Below, piece after piece: positions 34,703 through 46,529 of a stretch of 64,000 nucleotides of DNA. The first letter of the stretch is position 1; every line of letters begins with the position of its first letter. A program made the position numbers and the translations under genes. The notes beneath the pieces are model-generated. The model saw only the letters and a program-made list of their open reading frames with translations, searched no databases and was not told the DNA's origin. This DNA is from Aegilops tauschii subsp. strangulata (taxonomy: Eukaryota; Streptophyta; Magnoliopsida; Poales; Poaceae), in the NCBI RefSeq assembly GCF_002575655.3, contig NC_053037.3:318459294-318523293 (forward strand), read 5' to 3'.

Positions 34703-34741
34703 AACCTACCCCCCTTAAGATGAATCTCGCCCTCGAGATTC
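34703..34741 (-). promoter_or_regulatory. Chromovirus polypurine tract and inverted repeat
   Basis: In element sense AAGGGGGGTAGG directly precedes the LTR. GAATCTCG (34722-34729) and CGAGATTC (34734-34741) form an 8-bp stem with a 4-nt loop. Here the stem overlaps the last codons of pol (ESRGRDSS and stop). Confidence 0.8.
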
Positions 34742-37062
34742 GGGTTGGCTAGAAAACAGGTGGAAGTGGTCCTTCCGCAGATCTTCCTCTCGCTCCCAGG
34801 TGGCTTCATCTTCCGTGTGGTGACTCCACTGGACTTTGCAAAACTTGATAACCTTACCGCGGGTGACTCGGCTGGCATACTCAAGAATCTTAACTGGTTT
34901 CTCCTCATAGGTCAAATCACTTTCCAGCTGAATCGCTTCCAGCGGCACGGTATCTCTCAGCGGTATCTCAGCCATCTCTGCGTGGCACTTCTTCAACTGG
35001 GAAACATGAAATACATCATGAACTCCTGACAATCCTTCGGGTAATTCTAGCTTGTAGGCAACTTCTCCCATACGTTCCAAAACTCTGTATGGTCCGATAA
35101 AACGGGGCGCTAACTTTCCCTTAACTCCAAAGCGCTTCACTCCTCGAAGTGGTGATACTCGAAGATACACTCTGTCTCCGAGTTCGTGGACTGTATCCTT
35201 TCGTTTGGAATCAGCATAACTCTTCTGTCTGGACTGGGCTACCTTGAGCCTATCGCGAATCAACCTCACTTTCTGTTCACACTCCTTAATCAAATCTGGT
35301 CCAAACAACTGACGGTCTCCAACTTCGTCCCATAACAACGGTGTTCTACACCTTCTTCCGTACAAAGCTTCGAAAGGGGCCATCTTCAAACTGGTTTGAT
35401 AACTGTTGTTGTAAGAAAACTCTGCGTATGGCAAATTTTCGTCCCAACTAGATCCATAATCTAGTGCACAAGCTCTCAGCATATCCTCCAAAATATGATT
35501 GACTCTCTCGGTCTGTCCATCGGTCTGTGGGTGAAAGGCTGTACTGAATTCTAGCCTGGTTCCCAATGTTTCATGTAACTGCTTCCAAAACTTCAAGGTA
35601 AACTGGGTTCCTCTATCTGATACAATGGTCCTCGGAACTCCATGCAAACATACGATCCTGGTCATGTATATCTTTGCCAACTTAGCACTGGTGTAAGTGG
35701 TCTTCACTGGAATGAAATGAGCTACTTTCGTCAAACGGTCGACTACAACCCATATTGAGTCATAGCCTGAACGAGTCCTGGGCAATCCCGTGATGAAATC
35801 CATGCCTATTTTATCCCACTTCCATTCGGGTATCGGCAATGGTTGTAGTAATCCTACTGGCTTCTGATGCTCTGCCTTCACTCTCTGACATACATCACAA
35901 ACTGCTACATACTCCGCAATATCCTTCTTCATTCCGGTCCACTAGAAAGTATTCTTCAAATCCAAGTACATCTTGGTATTTCCTGGGTGAATCGAATATG
36001 GTGAATCATGGGCCTCTTGCAAAATCAACTTCCTGATCTCCGGATCATTTGGCACATATACGCGGTCCTCAAACCATAAGGTATCGTGCTCATCCTCATG
36101 AAATCCCTTGGCTTTTCCTTTGCTCATCTTCTCCTTTATCTCGTCAATCTCCTTGTCTGTCTTCTGAGCTTCTCTGATCCTTTCCATCAAGGTAGACTGA
36201 ATCTCCAGTGTCGCTAAATAGCCTCTTGGGACTATCTCCAAACATAGCTCACTAAGGTCCTCGGCTAACTCCTGAGGTAACTCTCCTGTCATGAGGGTGT
36301 TGACATGACTCTTGCGGCTCAACGTGTCTGCTACTACGTTAGCCTTTCCTGGGTGATAATGCAATCTCATATCATAGTCCTTAATAAGCTCCAACCATCT
36401 CCTCTGTCTGAGATTTAACTCCTTCTGCATGAAAATATACTTCAAACTCTTGTGATCCGTGTACACCTCACAATGGTTTCCGATGAGAAAATGTCTCCAT
36501 GTCTTCAACGCATGCACCACGGCTGCTAACTCCAAATCATGCGTAGCATAATTCTTCTCATGGGGTTTAAGTTGTCGTGAAGCATATGACACAACTCTTC
36601 CTTCCTGCATAAGCACTGCTCCAAGTCCTCGACGAGAAGCGTCGCAATAAACTTCATAATCCTTGCGTTGATCTGGCAGAATCACACTGGTGATGTAACC
36701 AATCGTTTCTTCAACTCTTGGAAACTAGCTTCACAATCCTCAGTCCAATTGAATTTGGTGTCCTTTTTCAATAGCTCAGTCATGGGCTTTGCAATTTTCG
36801 AGAAATTCTCGATGAATCTCCGGTAGTATCCTGCAAGTCCAAGAAAACTCCGGATCTCTCCAACTGACGTGGGTGATTCCCAACTTGTCACTGTGTCCAC
36901 TTTGGCAGGGTCTACTGCTATTCCTTCTCCAGAAATAACATGTCCGAGGAATCCAACTTCCTTCAGCCAAAATTCACATTTGCTGAACTTGGCATATAAC
37001 TGATGTTCTCTGAGTTTCTCAAGTACCAATCGCAAATGCTCCTCATGCTCTTCCTCATTCTA
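34715..37062 (-). pseudogene. pol: Chromovirus pol, 3' part: RT end, RNase H, integrase, chromodomain
   Basis: Continues from the RT across a TAG at 37060 in the same frame. A 1-nt frameshift near 36690 leads to RNase H (36685 leftward: [34 protein letters not shown] end). A TAG at 35942 precedes the integrase core: zinc-binding C-x-x-C (CDVCQR), MDFITGLP, VSDRGTQF and DGQTERVN give the D-D-E triad. The C-terminus (about 34960-34770) carries a GPYRVLER segment and a chromodomain (VQWSHHTEDEATWERE), which in this clade steers integration to heterochromatin. Stop at 34715. One or two single-base repairs separate it from an open frame, so it was active fairly recently; that is inference. Confidence 0.9.
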
Positions 37063-38280
37063 GGAAAAGACTAAAATATCGTCAATGAACACCATGACGA
37101 ACTTATCCAAAAACTCCATAAACACTTTGTTCATCAGGTTCATGAAATAGGCAGGTGCGTTAGTCAGACCAAATGACATAACGGTATACTCATACAGTCC
37201 ATATCTGGTGGTAAAAGTCGTCTTAGGTATATCCTGCTCTCGAATCTTTAACTGATGGTATCCTGATCGTAGATCGATCTTGGAAAATACTTTAGCTCCT
37301 TGTAGGCGGTCAAACAAATCATTGATCATCGGCAGTGGGTACTTGTTTTTGATGGTCACTTCATTCAATCCACGGTAATCAACATCCATCCTCAACGATC
37401 CATCTTTCTTCTCCACTAGAAGTACTGGTGATCCCCAAGGTGACGAACTTGGGCGAATATAGCCTTTATCCAGTAACTCCTTGATCTGCTTCTTGATTTC
37501 CTCCAAATCTTTTGCGGGCATCCTGTACGGTCTCTTAGATATTGGCCCTGTGCCTGGCAAAAGTTCGATCAAGAACTCAATGTCTCTATCTGGTGGCATG
37601 CCTGGCAACTCTTCTGGAAATACATCCGGGTAATCCTTCACCACTGGTACTTCCTCCTGTACAACTCCTGATAAGGAATTCACTTGAGTCCTCTTCGGCA
37701 TATGCCGGGATACATACTTGATCCTTCTTCCTTCTGGGGTGGTAAGCAAAATCGACTTACTGGCGCAATCGATGTTTCCTCCATACATCGATAGCCAATC
37801 CATTCCCAAAATCACATCCAAACCTTGTGACTCCAAAATTATTAGGTCTGAGGGGAAAACATGCCTACCTATGGCCAATGGCATCTGAAAACATCCTTGG
37901 CTTGCCATATACTCTGCTCCTGGCGAGGTTACTAGCATAGGTGTTCTGAGAACTTTGGTGGGCAACTTAAACTTATCCACAAATCCCCTTGATATGTATG
38001 AATGCGATGCACCAGTATCAAAAAGAACGATTGCAGTAAATGACTTAACCAAAAACTTACCTATTACTGCATCAGGCTGTGCTTCAACCTCTTCCAAGCT
38101 CACGTGGTTCACATGTCCTTTGTTGAACGGGTTCGGCTTCTTCCCAGAGCTTCCATTGCCATTACCATTCTGGGCTTCAGGACAATCAGTTGCATAGTGT
38201 CCAGTCTTCTGGCACTTGAAACAAGTAACGTGACTTAGATCCCTCTTGGCTGGGGTAGATGGGTTGGTGCGGTTCTATCC
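37063..38280 (-). pseudogene. pol: Chromovirus nucleocapsid end, protease and RT core
   Basis: A CCHC knuckle [14 protein letters not shown] (38223-38182) ends gag. The protease motif is [14 protein letters not shown] (about 38025), with a later MDWLSMYGG segment. RT starts near 37560: [35 protein letters not shown] and the catalytic tract [11 protein letters not shown] (about 37090) are intact. The ORF is open from 38112 to 37063. The TAG after ILVFS breaks the polyprotein. Note DVDYRGLN in place of the usual CVDYR. Confidence 0.9.
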
Positions 38281-38977
38281 GTTGCTTCCTCCATTCCCAT
38301 TACCATTCTTGGAGCCATTATGGTTGTGCGAACTACCTCCTCCATGGGTATGCTGAAACTGTCCTCCCGGTTTCGAGGCAAATCGTGGCTTCTGTTGAGC
38401 TCCAGAGTTATACTTCCCTTGTCCATAGTTCCTCTTACGGGTTTCAATCTGCTGTTGCTTCCCTTCAATCATGAGAGCTCTATCTACCAACTCCTGGTAG
38501 TTGTTGAAGGTTGCTACCATCAACTGCATGCTCAGTTCATCATTCGGTCCTTCCAAAAACTTCTCCTGCTGAAACATGAGCTGTACGGAAAGCTTGCTGA
38601 AACTGGTCCCATGTGACAGTGTCAATAGGGTGTGTGGCTTTGTAATTCTCCCACCATGATGCTGCGGGTCCATCAAGCTGATGTGCGGCAAAATGCACTC
38701 TTTTCGCATCTGTGCATCCTGCAGTGGTCAACTCCCTTCCAACTTTGCGGAGCCAATCATCTGCAACAATCGGCTCGGTGCTACTGGAAAACACCGGCGG
38801 GTTTAGCCTCAAGAAACGGGCTAAGTGATCAATAGGTGGAGGTGGTGGTGGGTTGTTGTTGTTGTTGTTGTTGTTGCCTTGGTTCTGTACTAACACTTGC
38901 ATCAGGGCATTCTGTTGCTGAATCAACTGGGTGATCTCTGGTGGGAAAACAAATCCGGTGTCGCGTCTCGGAGGCAT
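38275..38977 (-). pseudogene. gag: Chromovirus gag
   Basis: ATG 38977 begins MPPRRDTGFVF. Then come an asparagine run encoded by an AAC repeat (38852-38875 on the plus strand TTG repeat) and a proline run. The retrotransposon gag domain includes HQLDGPAASWWENYK and WDQFQQAFRTAHVS. A frameshift near 38560 moves the sequence into the next frame (FLEGPNDELSMQLMVATF), which is followed by a glycine/asparagine-rich tail. It would form the capsid of cytoplasmic particles. Confidence 0.85.
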
Positions 38978-39183
38978 CTGACGGGTTAGAAAAGATGAGA
39001 GTTAAGAATAGAATGAGGCCTAGAGGGAAAACACTACCCATATGCTCATGAGTCAAACACAATCAATATCACTCAATCAATTCAAACAAGGCATACAATC
39101 GATCTAACTAACGTTACAAAGTGCTTGAACTATACTATTAAATGGGGAAAAACTACTACTGATATGGTGGTCTACTAGAAATT

Positions 39184-39906
39184 CTAATCAGTTGAAGACT
39201 CCATGATGTCTGCTCCAGCTTCATCAACAAAGTCATCTTCACTTGGTTCCGAGTCGGTGTCGTCGATGATGATGTAGTTATCCGGGCAAGTGCATTCGTC
39301 ATCTTCTGCTTTTGGCACTGGATTTCCCATGAATACTCCAATCTTCTTCTCCAGGTCGTCATTCTTCCCTACTAAAGCGACGATTTCCTCCAAATAATCC
39401 TCGCGTGTAGCCTTGAGTTCTTTCTCCAGCTCCTTGATCTTCGTCAACGCCTTCTTCAGCTCTTCCTTGTCTGAGCACAGCTGGTTCTCCTGGCGACAAA
39501 TATGTTGGTTTTGCTCCTGGATGAAAGCTGCAATTGATCCATCCTTCTTGGTTCTGATCATCTCCAATTGCTCGTTTCGGCGTCCACAAATCTGATAAAT
39601 TGTATCCTTAAGCTCCCTGTGGTAGACTTCTCCAATGCGTCCCATAGCGATGTGGGCGGCCATGCTCTTCCCCAAACTCCAGGTTGGTGCTTCGAAAACC
39701 AATCTTATGGGTTCAGTAACTGGCACAAAAGTCCTTCCTGGAATGTGAACTTGAATCTTCCAGCTCTCCTCTTCGGGTAATGTGGCATTGTAGGTTCCGG
39801 TGATGATTGGTATTCCTATGTTCAAGTACTTAGTGACTTCCTTCAAGTGTCGTCCAAAAGGCGTGTCTTCATCTGGTTGCATGAACTTGCTCCTTGCATC
39901 CGCCAT
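39184..39906 (-). CDS. Extra ORF upstream of gag in chromovirus
   Basis: An intact ORF of 240 codons between the leader and gag, starting MADARSKFMQPDED. Residues about 25-105 are a compact alpha/beta-like region (WKIQVHIPGRTFVPV, then APTWSLGKSMAAHIAMGRI). Residues about 125-190 are a charged coiled coil (EELKKALTKIKELEKELKA). The tail is acidic with CTCPDNYIIIDD. I do not recognise a named family. The order of strands and a GKSMAAHIAM helix recall a double-stranded-RNA-binding fold, but this is only an impression. The first half is repeated at 31862 with almost no differences. Confidence 0.6.
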   Translation of the reverse strand: MADARSKFMQPDEDTPFGRHLKEVTKYLNIGIPIITGTYNATLPEEESWKIQVHIPGRTFVPVTEPIRLVFEAPTWSLGKSMAAHIAMGRIGEVYHRELKDTIYQICGRRNEQLEMIRTKKDGSIAAFIQEQNQHICRQENQLCSDKEELKKALTKIKELEKELKATREDYLEEIVALVGKNDDLEKKIGVFMGNPVPKAEDDECTCPDNYIIIDDTDSEPSEDDFVDEAGADIMESSTD

Positions 39907-39992
39907 TCCTAAAAGAGTAGAAAGTGGAGAGGGGTCATAAATGAGAAGAGAGAAGTTTTCTAGGGCTTAAGCTTAGTGGTCGTGTCCTACAG

Positions 39993-40017
39993 TCAGCGTG
40001 TGCTCTGATACCACCTT
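39993..40017 (-). other. Primer-binding site of chromovirus
   Basis: TGGTATCAGAGCACACGC in element sense, next to the LTR end; it matches the 3' end of initiator tRNA-Met. The same sequence is at about 31949-31973. Confidence 0.85.
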
Positions 40018-42734
40018 TGTAGCGACCAGACCTCAAATAGTCTGTGCTGCAGTGCACCAGTGTCATCCCTGGATCAGTAATGCTGACACGCACAGTACAA
40101 ATGGAGGATTTATAACAGAGTAGCAATCACACACTTATTACATTGAATATCTCCAAAGAGAATAAGTATGATAAATATGGCTTAAGGCCATCTAAAAACG
40201 ATAACAACGGAAGACTTGGAAGATAAGTGAGTCCATCAACTCCAACGGCATCACTGAGTATAAGACCATGACCTAAGGCACCTTACTCGTCGTCTGAAAA
40301 GTCTGCAACATGAAACGTTGCAGCCCAAAAACGGGTCAGCACATAGAATATGCTGGCAAAATAACACATAGAGAATAATGAACATAATAATGCTATACTA
40401 CATGCATATATGGCTGGTGGAAAGCTCTATGGTTACAGTTTTGCGAAAAGCCAATTTTTCCCTACTGCAAAGGAATAAATTTTATTTAACTATCATGGTG
40501 GTTGTTGAACATTGAGATGGTTGACAGCATCTCAATCCCAATTAAGTGTCATCATTAACCCAACAAAATTAATTAAAAGTAACATGATGATGAGATTCAC
40601 ATGATAATCCAGGTACTAGATACTCAAGTTGTCCATAACCGGGGACACGGCTAACCATGATTAGTTTGTACACTCTGCAGAGGTTTGCGCACTTTTCCCC
40701 ACAAGACTCGACCGCCTCCGCTTGATTCTCGCACTGCATGATGTTTGAGAAACGGATGACCGAGACACAGTCTTTCAGAAACAATCACTCTTTACTCCGG
40801 ATGGACAGTTACACCTACTTTCCCCTACATCTGCTAGCCCACCTCTTCAAGAGATCATGTAACCTACTTAACTATGCTAGAGCCCATAATAGCTTGTGGC
40901 TGCACACGGAAGTTTCTAGCATGAATAATCTTATGATCCCTTTGAGCCTGGGTGGCGGTCCTTATACAAACAGACAACACTGGGTTCTCCAGGTGCCTCA
41001 ATCCACCCAAATGTGAGTTTTAGTTGCCACCTTAAGTAAACCATTATTAACAATCTCACATCTGTCATGAATTTCACTCAAACCCAATCCACGTCTACGA
41101 GCATAGCATGGCAATATAATAGCAACGTAGAAGTAACTCCCAAGGGTTTGATAAATAAAACAGGTAATAGGTACTACCTCAACTACTTCCCAATACCCAC
41201 AATTTAATTAGATACTAACCATGCAATGTTTGAGGATTGATCTAATGCAATAAAAACTGGGTATGGAAAGGTATGATCAAAGTGTTACTTGCCTTGCTGA
41301 TGATCCGCAAAACCTAGCGATTCGAAGTAACAAGCGGCACACTCCGGGTACTCTATCGCAAACAAACAAGCAAACAATAAGTACTCATCCAATGCACAGG
41401 TAAAACTCGAATGAAAGATCCAACCAGAAAGTTCAACTTAAGAACTCCGGTTTGCAAAAAGAATCAACTCGAACGAAGCAACGAAAGTCAAACGGCGAAA
41501 GAAACAAGCTTCGTTTACTAATCTGGATCTAGGTCAAATTTTACAGTAGCAAAACTTGTTTGAGTAGGTTAAACAGAAAGTGAATTTCGAGACGAAACTC
41601 TAGGCTCTTGAATCGCCCGATTCCGATAAACGAGCGAAAAGTTAAACAAAAACGAAGATCCGATCAGAAATCGAGATCTGGAATAATCGCGGAAAAATCT
41701 GACGAACGGTTAAAGAACGGACGTTCGTTAACAGAGAAAATCCGACGAACACGTTCGTTAAAACGAACGGGTCGGTGAACGTTCACTAAACAATAAAACC
41801 GAAGAAAATAAACCGATCTACGGTTTTAAAAAAAACGAACAATTTTTTTTCTTTTCTTAGAAAACCGGCAAACGGCGGCGAGTCGGTACCTCGTCGGGAC
41901 GGGGCTCCGGCGGGGTCGGCGGGCTCCGGCGAGGGCGGCTTGGGGCGGCGGGGGCTCGGGCGGGGCTCGGGGTGGCGAGGGGCGGCGAACGGCGAACGGG
42001 GCGGCGAACGGCGAACGGGGCGGCGGCTCCTCGGGTTCCGGCGGCGGGTGTGGGTCGAGGCGGGGCTTGGGGTGAGGGGAGGGGGCGGCGACGGGGGTAT
42101 ATATGAGAGGGGGGCTCCTTGGAGGAGGGGGCAACGCGGCGGGGCTCCGGCGTGTCCGAGCCGGACACAGGCGCGGCGGCGCTGGCGTACGCGCGGAGGA
42201 GACGGCGCGGCTGGGCCGGCCGCTCGGCTGGGCCTCGGCCCGGTCGGGCGCGGCGCGTTTTTTTAAACATTCCACCGAAAAAATCACAGAAAAATAAATA
42301 AAAATCCAAAAAAGATAAAACAAATTTTCCCCGTCTAGTAATTAATTAGAACAAGGTGAACATTTTTTCACACAAAAATGCAGTTTTGAAAACGTGCAAT
42401 TTTTTTAATGCAATTAAAATTGCAAATAAAATCCAATATATGATTTTAATATTTTTCCTCCAATATTTCAATTGTTTTGGAGAAGTCATATTTTCTCCTC
42501 TCATTTATTTTATTTTAATGTGAAATATTTTTCCGGAGAGAAAATAATTAAAACCAAAATCCTCGTTTTATTATTTGATAAAATCAAATATGATAAATCG
42601 GGAAAATCCCCAACTCTCTCCGAGGGTCCTTGAGTTGCTTAGGGTTTATCGAGGATTTGCCAAAATGCAATAAAATATGCTATGCAATGATGATCTATGT
42701 ATAACATTCCAAATTGAAAATTTGGGATGTTACA
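40018..42734 (-). mobile_element. Chromovirus 5' LTR
   Basis: 2717 bp, very close to the copy at 31974-34702; TATATA at 42098-42104. It begins TGTAACATCCC in element sense at 42734, directly against the solo LTR. Confidence 0.9.
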
Positions 42735-43510
42735 AAGACATATATCAAGTGTTCTCAAATCCATAGAAGTATTCAATCCGATAAAACGAAATCTCAAAGG
42801 GAAAACTCAATTCACAACAAGATAGAGAGGGGAAAACACCATATGATCTGACTATATTAACAAAGCCCGCGATACATAAAGATCATGACATCTCAAGAAC
42901 ACGAGAGAGAGAGAGATAGATTAAACACATAGCTACTGGTACAAACCCTCGGCTCCGAGGGTGGACTACTCCCTCCTCATCATGGTGGCCGCTGGGATGA
43001 TGAAGATGGCCATCGGTGATGATTTCCCCCACCGGCAGGGTGCCGAAACGGGCTCCCGGTTGGTTTTTCATGGCTACAGAGGCTTGCAGCGGCAGAACTT
43101 CCGATCTAGGGTTACCACGAGGGTTTTTGGAATATTTGGGAATTTATAGGGTGAAGAGGCGATGCGGGAGGCCACCGAGGTGGGCACAAAACACCTGGGC
43201 GCCCCTGGGCCCCCAGGCGCGCCCTGGTGGGTTGTGCTCCCCTCGAAGCTCCCCTCTGGTACTTCTTTGGCCCACCGGGTGTCTTTTGGTCCTGAAAAAG
43301 TCTCCAAAAAATTACGCTGCGTTTGGACTCCATTTGGTATTGATTTTCTACGATGTAAAAAACAAGCAAAAAACAGCAACTAGCACTGGGCACTATGTCA
43401 ATAGGTTAGTCCCAGAAAATGATATAAAGTTGCTATAAAATGATTGTAGAACATCCAAGAATGGTAATATAACAGCATGAATAAATTGTAGATACGTTGG
43501 AGATGTATCA
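42735..43510 (-). mobile_element. Solo LTR, part 2 of 2
   Basis: The start of the LTR in its own sense (TGATACATCTCCAACG at 43510). It contains a (GA)n run near 42904 and a TATAAATT box (43141-43148, minus strand). Compared with relatives as I remember them, several hundred bases between this part and part 1 (ending 2386) are missing. The ORFs at 42883-43438 are read-through of LTR DNA. Confidence 0.75.
43143..43148 (-). promoter_or_regulatory. TATA box of solo LTR
   Basis: CCCTATAAATTCCC on the minus strand, in the usual place for Athila-type LTRs. Confidence 0.6.
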
Positions 43511-43515
43511 GAGTG
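43511..43515. repeat. Target site duplication GAGTG, right copy
   Basis: Pairs with 1786-1790 and shows that everything between them entered through one LTR-element insertion followed by later ones. Confidence 0.85.
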
Positions 43516-44976
43516 TTGAACCCAACGAGGAGCAGAAGGAAATGATACGCGGTTTTCAGCAAGGTATTTTCTGCAAACACTGAAATTATGGGTAACAGGT
43601 AGTTTGATAGCAACATAATTGGTAATGAGCAAGTAATAGTAATGGTAACAAAAGTGTAGCAAGGTAGCCCAATCCTTTTGTGGCAAAGGACAGGACGAAA
43701 CGTCTCTTATAATAAGTAAAACGTTCTCGAGGACACACATGAATTTTATCTAGTCACTTTCATCATGTTGGTTTGATTCGCGTTCGCTAGTTTGATAATT
43801 TGATGTGTGGGTGGACCAGTGCTTGGGTATTGTTCTTACTTGAACAGGCCTCCCACTTATGATTAACCCCCCTCGCAAGCATCCGGAACTACGAAAGAAG
43901 AATTAAGATAAAATCTAACTAGCATTGAACATATGGATCCAAATCAGCCCCTTACGGAATAGTGCATAAACTAGGGTTTAAGCTTCTGTCACTCTAGCAA
44001 CCCGTCATCTAATAAATACTCCACAATGCATTCCCTTAGGCCCAAAGATGGTGAAGTGTCATGTAGTCGACGTCCACATAACACCACTCAGGGAATCACA
44101 ACATACATACCATCAAAATAACGAACGAATATCAAGTTCACATGATTACTTGCAACGTAACTTCTCCCGTGTCCTCAAGAACAAAAGTAGATACTCACAC
44201 AACATATTCGTGCTCAAGATCAGAGGAGTAATAAATATCATAATGGATCTAAACATTTAATCTTCCACCAAATAAAGCGGCTAGCATCAACTACAAGATG
44301 TAATCAACACTACTAGTCACCCACAGGTACCAATCTGAGGTTTTGATACAAAGATTGAACACAAGAGATGAACTAGGGCTTGAGATGAGATGGTGGTGCT
44401 GAAGATGTTGATGAAGATTGGCCTCCCAAAGATGAGAGGGTTGTTGCTGATGACAATGGCTTTGATTTCCCCCTCCCGGAGGGAATTTCCCCCAACGGAA
44501 TCACTCCAACGGAGGGCCAAAGTGCTCCTGCCCAAGTTCCGCCTCGAGACGGGGGCGCTCCATCCCGACAGTTCTCTCCTTATTTTTTTCTAGGTCAAAA
44601 GACCTTATGTACCAGAAGATGGGCATCGAAGGTGGGCCAGGGGCCCCACTACCCATCAGGGCGCGCCAGAGGGGGAGGCACGCCCTGGTGCCTTGTGGTC
44701 CCCTGGGTGACCCCTCCGGTAGTTCTTTTCTCCAATATTTTTTATATAGTCCAAAATAATTCTCTGTAAAATTTCACCTCATTCGGAGATGTGCAGAATA
44801 GGTATCTCTGATGTAGCTTTTTCAGGTCCAGAATTCCAGTTGCCGGTATTCTTCCTCTTTGTGTAAACCTTGCATATTATGAGAGAAAAGGCATTAGAAT
44901 TACTCCATAATGTATTATAATGGATAAAAACACTATAAATACCAGTAGGAAAACATGATGCAAAATGTACGCATCA
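43511..44976 (-). mobile_element. Athila-type Gypsy 3' LTR, main part
   Basis: Continues the LTR begun at 1737. In element sense it starts TGATGCGTACATTTTGC at 44976. To its right, ACCCCCTCATGC (44977-44988) is the complement of the polypurine tract GCATGAGGGGGT, so this is a 3' LTR of a minus-strand element. Confidence 0.85.
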
Positions 44977-46529
44977 ACCCCCTCATGCTTAGACCTCGCT
45001 TGTCCTCAAGCGAAAATCGATATCGATAATCATGTCCACATGTTTATAGAGAGAGAGAGAGAGGTGTCGATAAAAACAAAATACGGACATAGTAGCATCA
45101 TGGTCATTATTATAACAACAATAAACTTTATCATATAGCTTCTTATGAGCAAGTAACAATTCATCACAACATCGTAGTACAAAGCATAAACTTTCTTGAA
45201 TACTAATAAACTATGTTCTCAGTCAACAATGCAATTGAAATTCATCATATTTTCAGGAAGGGTCTCATGTCGGAGCCTTTTGGCAAGTCCACATACTCAA
45301 CCATCATTTAGTATTCTATGATTGCTAATACTCACATCATACATATGGAGCAAAAAGTTTCAGCCAGACACAAAGAAAGATAGGGGCTTATAATTTTGCC
45401 TCCCAACACACTCACCTCGAGGGTGATGTCAACAATAATAACACATGATCACTCACATCCAACTGGATATATGTGCCTAGATCTTTCCCCACCACATGAT
45501 GCTTACAAAAGAGAAAAATGAAAGGAATAGAGGAGAACACTTTGACTCTTGCATAAAAATTAAATACATAAAAGTAAAAGATAGGCCCATTGCAGAGGGA
45601 AGCTGGGGTTGTCATGCACTTTTATTTTTGGATGCACATTCTCCTAAAGCAAAAGAACGTCATGTTATATTGCCCCTTATGATAGCAATCTTTATTATGG
45701 AGACTGTCACTTTTATTCCTTTGCCATCACAAGTTCTTACAATGCTTATTTCCCCTACACCAAAAGATCAAGCATATTTAGAAGCAATTTTTATTGCCTT
45801 ATGGACCGATGACAACTTACTTGAAGGATCTTACTGAATCCATGTGTAGTATGGTGGACTCTCAAAACATGAATTTTGGGTTTAAGGTTTTTGGATGCAC
45901 AAGTAGTATCTCGACTTAGTGAGGATTTTTTGCTAGCAAAGATATTGGGCACGCACCACATGTTGGAGGATCCATGACAATATAACTTCTATGTGAATAT
46001 GAACAAACATAAATCATTACGTTGTCTTCCTTGTCCAACGCCAACAATTTGCCATAAAATATTTAATGGGGGCTCACAATCATAAAAGATGTCCAAGATA
46101 GTTTATTTGCATGTGAATCTTCTCTTCCCTTATTAATTCTCTGATGAATTGCATCATTGACCAATGCTATGTTTGTCAACTTTTAATAAATTTTACCACT
46201 TTACTTTTCCTTATGTAATGTCATTACTTTCCATAAGATTAGCATATGATCTTTTTCATTATTTCCTTTATCTTGGTTGAAACCAGAAAGTAAAGAAGAA
46301 AAAACTCAAACTAAACTTTATCATATAACTCTCACTCGATTACATAGATAGATAGATCATGAAACTAACACTCGAAAATAGATCATACTAAAGTTTTATT
46401 AATTTAAATCATGAAATAACTAAGGATCGAACTAAGATAGGTAAAGGTAATAAAAGTGATGGTGATACGGTACCAGGGCATCTCCCCCAAGCTTGGCACA
46501 AGCCAAGGGGAGTGCCCATACCCATGTGC
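44977..46529 (-). other. Athila 3' untranslated region with polypurine tract
   Basis: Begins with the polypurine tract and holds a (GA)n run (45048-45063). Near 46480-46500 is the CTCCCCCAAGCTTGGC phrase, typical of this region in Triticeae Athila elements. No ORF is supported; the 113-codon plus-strand ORF at 45496 lies opposite to the element and has no motif I know. Confidence 0.6.

Larger units (their letters stand above)
31493..42734 (-). mobile_element. Tekay-type chromovirus in LTR-internal-LTR-internal chain
   Basis: Read on the minus strand: LTR (42734-40018), complete interior (40017-34703), LTR (34702-31974), then the beginning of another interior (31973 to about 31493) including primer-binding site and the first 122 codons of the upstream ORF. 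The integrase C-terminal chromodomain, together with the RT and protease motifs, places it among chromoviruses of the Tekay/Del clade. All ORFs have minor damage. The left end is fused to the long-LTR element. The right flank AAGAC should be the target duplication, but its partner is lost. Confidence 0.85.

Noticed and set aside
45496..45837. Plus-strand ORF of 113 codons opposite the Athila element
   Set aside because: It runs against the element's coding direction, has no known motif, and the region is a familiar non-coding part of such elements.
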